From NCBI GenBank assembly GCA_001595885.1, contig LSSH01000098.1, positions 1 to 18,132 on the forward strand: 18,132 nt of DNA. The letters run 5' to 3'. This document shows positions 14,758-18,132 of the stretch, piece after piece. The notes under the pieces were generated by a model, which saw only the letters and a program-made list of their open reading frames with translations, had not been told where the DNA came from and did not search any database. A program made the position numbers and the translations under genes. Within the stretch, counting starts at the first letter, position 1. Every line of letters begins with the position of its first letter. This DNA is from Candidatus Proteinoplasmatales archaeon SG8-5 (lineage in GTDB: Archaea; Thermoplasmatota; Thermoplasmata; SG8-5).

Positions 14758-14781
14758 GCAGCGTCCAAGGACGAGGTTCAG

Positions 14782-15594
14782 ATGTCAAAGAAGGTAATCA
14801 AGAAGGTCTGTCTGCTAGGGGACAATGCCGTGGGCAAGACATCCCTTGTGCGCAAGTACGTCTACGATACTTTTGACGATAAATATATAGCGACCATCGG
14901 CACCAAGACAGTGAAGAAGGAGCTGGAGGTCGATTACTTCGGCAAGCAGCTCAACCTCACCCTCATGATATGGGACATCATCGGCCAGAAGGAATACCGG
15001 CGCATGCAGGCCATGAGCTTCGAGGGAACGAGCGGCGCGCTAATGGTCTCAGACATGACCCGCCCCGAGACCCTAGAGAGCCTCCGCGATTACTGGGTTC
15101 CCGAGTTCCAGAAGGTCGCAGGCAACGTGCCCATCGTGTTCCTCGCGAACAAGGCCGACCTGGTGGACGAGGCCACCTTCGACCCCGCAGATATGAGCCA
15201 GCTTGCCGAAAAGACAGAGAGCACCTACCTGCCCACGAGCGCAAAGACCGGCGAGAACGTGGAGAACGCCTTCATCGAGATGGGCAAGGCCATAGTCAAG
15301 GGCAGGGACGAGTTCGAGGTATCCATAAAGCACACCGAGGTGAAGCTCACACCCGCCGAGGTCATGGACAACATATTCGGCCACTTCGTGGAGAACTACC
15401 ACCAGGACACGGACTTCGCCATGGCCGTCCTCAGGAAGCAGTGCAACACCATCGGCATCGACATCAAGAACCCCACAAAACGCGAGATGCTCCAGCTCAT
15501 CGACAGGCTGGCCGAGGTCGAGACCGAGGTCCTGTCACCGGCCCAGATAACCAAGAACAAGGTCGACAGGAAGAATTATATCCTGAAGATGTAA
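14782..15594 (+). CDS. Rab/Ras-like small GTPase with extra C-terminal helical domain, 270 aa
   Basis: Residues 1-175 are a complete G domain: G1 GDNAVGKT (13-20), T38 in ATIGTK, G3 DIIGQ (65-69), G4 NKAD (123-126) and G5 SAK (153-155). It is clearly paralogous to the GTPase just upstream, 24 bases away, so this is a tandem duplication with divergence. Residues about 185-270 form an extension the neighbour lacks, rich in helix and charge (TPAEVMDNIFGHFVENYH, then NPTKREMLQLIDRLAE). I do not recognise it; it may be an effector or dimerisation module. A GAGGTT ribosome site precedes ATG 14782. No lipidation cysteine is present. It probably works with the RAD55-like ATPase or the first GTPase as a signalling pair. 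Confidence 0.9.
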   Translation: MSKKVIKKVCLLGDNAVGKTSLVRKYVYDTFDDKYIATIGTKTVKKELEVDYFGKQLNLTLMIWDIIGQKEYRRMQAMSFEGTSGALMVSDMTRPETLESLRDYWVPEFQKVAGNVPIVFLANKADLVDEATFDPADMSQLAEKTESTYLPTSAKTGENVENAFIEMGKAIVKGRDEFEVSIKHTEVKLTPAEVMDNIFGHFVENYHQDTDFAMAVLRKQCNTIGIDIKNPTKREMLQLIDRLAEVETEVLSPAQITKNKVDRKNYILKM

Positions 15595-15605
15595 TAAAAT
15601 TGAAA

Positions 15606-15667
15606 ATGGTTATTATGTGGTTATAACCACCCTACCTTTATAAACGTCCATTAACAATGATAACCAT
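15606..15667. promoter_or_regulatory. Promoter with nested operator-like repeats for the vWA protein gene
   Basis: TTTATAAA (15637-15644) is a consensus TATA box. Just upstream is a perfect 14-bp palindrome, GTGGTTATAACCAC (15617-15630). An outer pair, ATGGTTAT (15606-15613) and ATAACCAT (15660-15667), encloses the whole promoter. The hexamer GGTTAT or its complement ATAACC thus occurs four times in 60 bases, which suggests cooperative binding or looping by one regulator. GGTGAGG at 15668-15674 is the ribosome binding site. Confidence 0.6.
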
Positions 15668-15679
15668 GGTGAGGGCGAA

Positions 15680-18132
15680 ATGGGAAGCAGGCGAGGCTAC
15701 AAGGTCGTGGGTGTAGCGGTAGCGATTATTGTCATTTTGAGTATAAGTATACCCGTAGGAAACTCTGGTGTTGCCAGTCCTTTACAGCAATATGATGATG
15801 TGTTAAATCAGGATTATCGTAAAAAATCCTCTAACTACACACAATCGGTCCTAATCTCATTTGTACTAGATGATTCGAGGTCAATGGTGACAAGATATAA
15901 CTCCTCCGGCGATACCTGGCTGGATACTGCTAAGGACGCGGTCAAGGCTTTGTTGGATCAGTTATCCGATGAATCCATCTGCCTTAGTATCTGGGACTTC
16001 AGCGGGAACTCGGAAAGGAGATGGTCCGGTCCAAATGGAACCCCGATCTCCAGTACTGATTATCTCACAAACATAATCAGGGACCCCGTGCGTCTAGGTG
16101 ATGATTACGGCGGATTCGATGGAAGGCAGGCGATCCGTAATGAGATTGAGTTGTTAGACAATCCGCCTGGCCAGACGTGCATCTGGGACGCTATCGGCGG
16201 TGCGTATGAAGACCTCAAATTCTATTCATCGATGTATCCAGGGCACAAACCAGCCTTGGTAGTCCTATCGGACGGTCCTGATGCGCAAGCCTCCGATGCC
16301 TCGGCAATCCAAATGCAGAAGATCGAGGCATGCAGTGATTACTGGTGTCCATGGGATGATGAGGCAAATGGCACGATAAATTATACAATGCACCGAGGAA
16401 AATACACGTTGGATTTGTGGGATCCACCTATGAGCACTACATGGCTGGAGGCTCTGAACCATGGGGGAGCGGTGGATTTCGACAGAACCGGTCTGTTGAA
16501 CGCCCAACTCCCAATTTACACGGTAGGTCTCGGCCTGGAACACCATTTACCACCCTCGGAACCTGCAACTCCTATATGGCCCGGTGAAGTTCTGGACAAT
16601 TTTTTTGCCCTATGCACAGATACGACCGTTACCCCTCCATGTAAAGAATCCGGAACCCACGAATATAACCTATGGCGCATCGCGAACACTTCCGGCTCCG
16701 GGGATGCCAATTATTACTATACCGGTACTTCGGATGCTCTGATACATATCTATGAAGAGATTGGCATAAAACTGATGAGTCAATTGAGCCACTTGCCGAT
16801 CCGCATAAACTCGAACGCTGACTTTGCCGCCTACGGTTTCCCGGGGAACGGGACGGCAGGGAATCCCTGGCTTATTGAGAATTATGAAATCAATGGAAGT
16901 GGGTATGGTTATTGCATTTATATTGGGAATACTACAGATGAATTTGTGGTGAGGGAATGCTATTTACATGATGCAAGTGGATGCTATCAACCACCATATT
17001 TTCAAGATTCGGGGTTAACTCTTTATTGTGTTCAAAATGGCACTATTGACCAGAACAACATCTCTTTAAATGACAAAAATGGACTTCATCTCAGATATTC
17101 CTCATATAATACCATAACTAATAATTCATTAAATTATAACAGCTGGGAAAATATCATGGTCCGTTGGAATAGTGACAACAACACTATTAAAAATAATAGA
17201 GTGACATCAAGTTGTTATGGAATATTTATCAACGATTGTTGTGATAATTTAATTACCTCTAATGTTGTATTATTCAACATATATGGGATATTCATGGACG
17301 AACCAAATAGTATAAAGAATATAATTAAGAAAAATATTATGTCAAACAATGAATATGGTATTTTTATTTATGCTTCTTCTACGAATAACTTGATTTATCA
17401 TAATAATTTCATCAACAATACAAGGCAAGCCATAGAATGGTGTGGTAACGGAACGAAATCCTTTCAGGAAGCATTAAATCAATGGGATGACGGCTATCCT
17501 TCAGGCGGTAATTATTGGGATGATTACATTGGAACTGATTCACAATCAGGACCAGGTCAAAACGAGCCAGGAAGTGACGGCATCGGTGATACTCCATATT
17601 GGTTAGATGAATATCCTCTAATGTCCCCATTCAATTACACTGAGTATGACATCCCCCTCCAGCAAGGCTGGAACCTGATATCCCTCCCGGCCCGCCAGCT
17701 CAACGAATCCGTTGATTCCGTATTGGAAAGTATAGATGGGAAATGGGATTGCATTCAGACCTATGATTCAACTACATCAACGTGGAAAACACACAACTCA
17801 CACAGACCCCCTTCCCTGAATGATTATACCGAGATGAACCATCTGAAGGCGTATTGGATCAACATCACTGAATCAGGTGTGACTCTGATAATCAAGGGAG
17901 ATAGATTTGACTCTGCGCTTACAATCCCCCTATATGCCGGTTGGAACCTCGTAGGCTACCCATCTCTAAATACCAAGACCGTGGCCAATGCATTGGGGGG
18001 CACCGGCGCGGACCACGTTATGGTTTGCGACACCTCAAAGCCCTATAACATCAAAGAAGTTGGCCCTTCGTATTTGATGAAGCCCGGCGAAGGTTACTGG
18101 ATGCACGTACCCTTCGACACAGTCTGGACGGT
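15680..18132 (+). CDS. Secreted vWA / NosD-type beta-helix / 'GWNL' repeat protein (3' end outside window)
   Basis: One uninterrupted frame runs from ATG 15680 to the window edge, 817 codons. A signal peptide (RRGYK, then a hydrophobic stretch to about residue 26) is followed by a von Willebrand A domain at about 57-365. Its MIDAS metal site is complete: DDSRS (D64, S66, S68), T166 and D198 in LSDG. From about 373 a NosD-like right-handed beta-helix begins (IRINSNADF ... NPWLIENYEI), with N-rich repeats such as NTITNN and a closing GGNYWDDY ... GIGDTPY ... YPLMSPF signature near 640. From about 658 two copies of a GWNLI/V domain follow. It is probably a cell-surface adhesion or matrix protein. 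ATG 15680 is preferred because ATG 15666 soon hits a stop. Its codons are more A/T-rich than its neighbours', notably at 16850-17640. Confidence 0.85.
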   Translation, partial: MGSRRGYKVVGVAVAIIVILSISIPVGNSGVASPLQQYDDVLNQDYRKKSSNYTQSVLISFVLDDSRSMVTRYNSSGDTWLDTAKDAVKALLDQLSDESICLSIWDFSGNSERRWSGPNGTPISSTDYLTNIIRDPVRLGDDYGGFDGRQAIRNEIELLDNPPGQTCIWDAIGGAYEDLKFYSSMYPGHKPALVVLSDGPDAQASDASAIQMQKIEACSDYWCPWDDEANGTINYTMHRGKYTLDLWDPPMSTTWLEALNHGGAVDFDRTGLLNAQLPIYTVGLGLEHHLPPSEPATPIWPGEVLDNFFALCTDTTVTPPCKESGTHEYNLWRIANTSGSGDANYYYTGTSDALIHIYEEIGIKLMSQLSHLPIRINSNADFAAYGFPGNGTAGNPWLIENYEINGSGYGYCIYIGNTTDEFVVRECYLHDASGCYQPPYFQDSGLTLYCVQNGTIDQNNISLNDKNGLHLRYSSYNTITNNSLNYNSWENIMVRWNSDNNTIKNNRVTSSCYGIFINDCCDNLITSNVVLFNIYGIFMDEPNSIKNIIKKNIMSNNEYGIFIYASSTNNLIYHNNFINNTRQAIEWCGNGTKSFQEALNQWDDGYPSGGNYWDDYIGTDSQSGPGQNEPGSDGIGDTPYWLDEYPLMSPFNYTEYDIPLQQGWNLISLPARQLNESVDSVLESIDGKWDCIQTYDSTTSTWKTHNSHRPPSLNDYTEMNHLKAYWINITESGVTLIIKGDRFDSALTIPLYAGWNLVGYPSLNTKTVANALGGTGADHVMVCDTSKPYNIKEVGPSYLMKPGEGYWMHVPFDTVWT
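17651..18132 (+). repeat. Repeated 'GWNL' module at the end of the vWA protein
   Basis: Two related units start near 17657 (GWNLISLPARQ) and 17941 (GWNLVGYPS). Each contains a valine-rich helix (SVDSVLESI and KTVANALGG) and a YDSTT/CDTSK turn, and ends in an aromatic YWINI or YWMHV strand. The second unit reaches the window edge. Such modules often close archaeal secreted repeat proteins. Confidence 0.6.

Noticed and set aside
15666..15716. Alternative ATG at 15666 for the vWA protein
   Set aside because: That frame stops after 16 codons; the long frame begins at 15680 with a well-placed GGTGAGG site.

Overview
The window reads as chromosome from a euryarchaeon, most likely a Thermoplasmatota (Thermoplasmata) lineage; this placement is inferred. 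Supporting signs are an archaeal tetraether-lipid synthase beside geranylgeranyl reductase, a TrmB-type regulator, A/T-rich TATA boxes about 25 nt ahead of short leaders, GGTGA/GGAGG ribosome binding sites, Ras-like GTPases next to a RAD55/KaiC-like ATPase, and giant secreted proteins with LamG, kelch, vWA and NosD-type repeats. No tRNA, rRNA, CRISPR or insertion sequence was seen.

Region 1 (1-2840) is a membrane-lipid module. Reading leftward are a radical-SAM tetraether synthase (Tes/GDGT-MAS type), a 57-residue two-cluster ferredoxin, a 23-codon micro-ORF and the start of geranylgeranyl reductase. All are packed with zero or negative spacing. Together they would saturate archaeal lipid chains and join them into membrane-spanning tetraethers, with the ferredoxin as shared electron donor. 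A TrmB-family regulator is divergent, with a TATA-like element usable in both directions and a perfect inverted repeat between the two starts.

Region 2 (2840-3520) holds a 93-residue protein of unknown function whose predicted transcription start sits on a perfect 16-bp palindrome, followed by a regulatory stretch with further inverted repeats. Region 3 (3520-7785) is a 1421-residue cytoplasmic protein with about thirty TPRs, winged-helix-like segments and a B-box-like zinc finger.

Region 4 (7945-13410) encodes an 1821-residue secreted protein with three LamG domains, a jelly-roll, a kelch propeller and what look like dispersed blades of another propeller. Region 5 (13411-15594) begins with a possible structured RNA. 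It continues with a RAD55/KaiC-like ATPase gene broken by an in-frame amber where about 45 residues appear to be missing, and ends with two Rab-like small GTPases.

Region 6 (15606-18132) has an operator-rich promoter and a long open frame, running off the window, for a secreted vWA / right-handed beta-helix / 'GWNL' repeat protein. The strongest system-level candidates are the regulated lipid operon and the RAD55-GTPase-GTPase cluster flanked by giant surface proteins.
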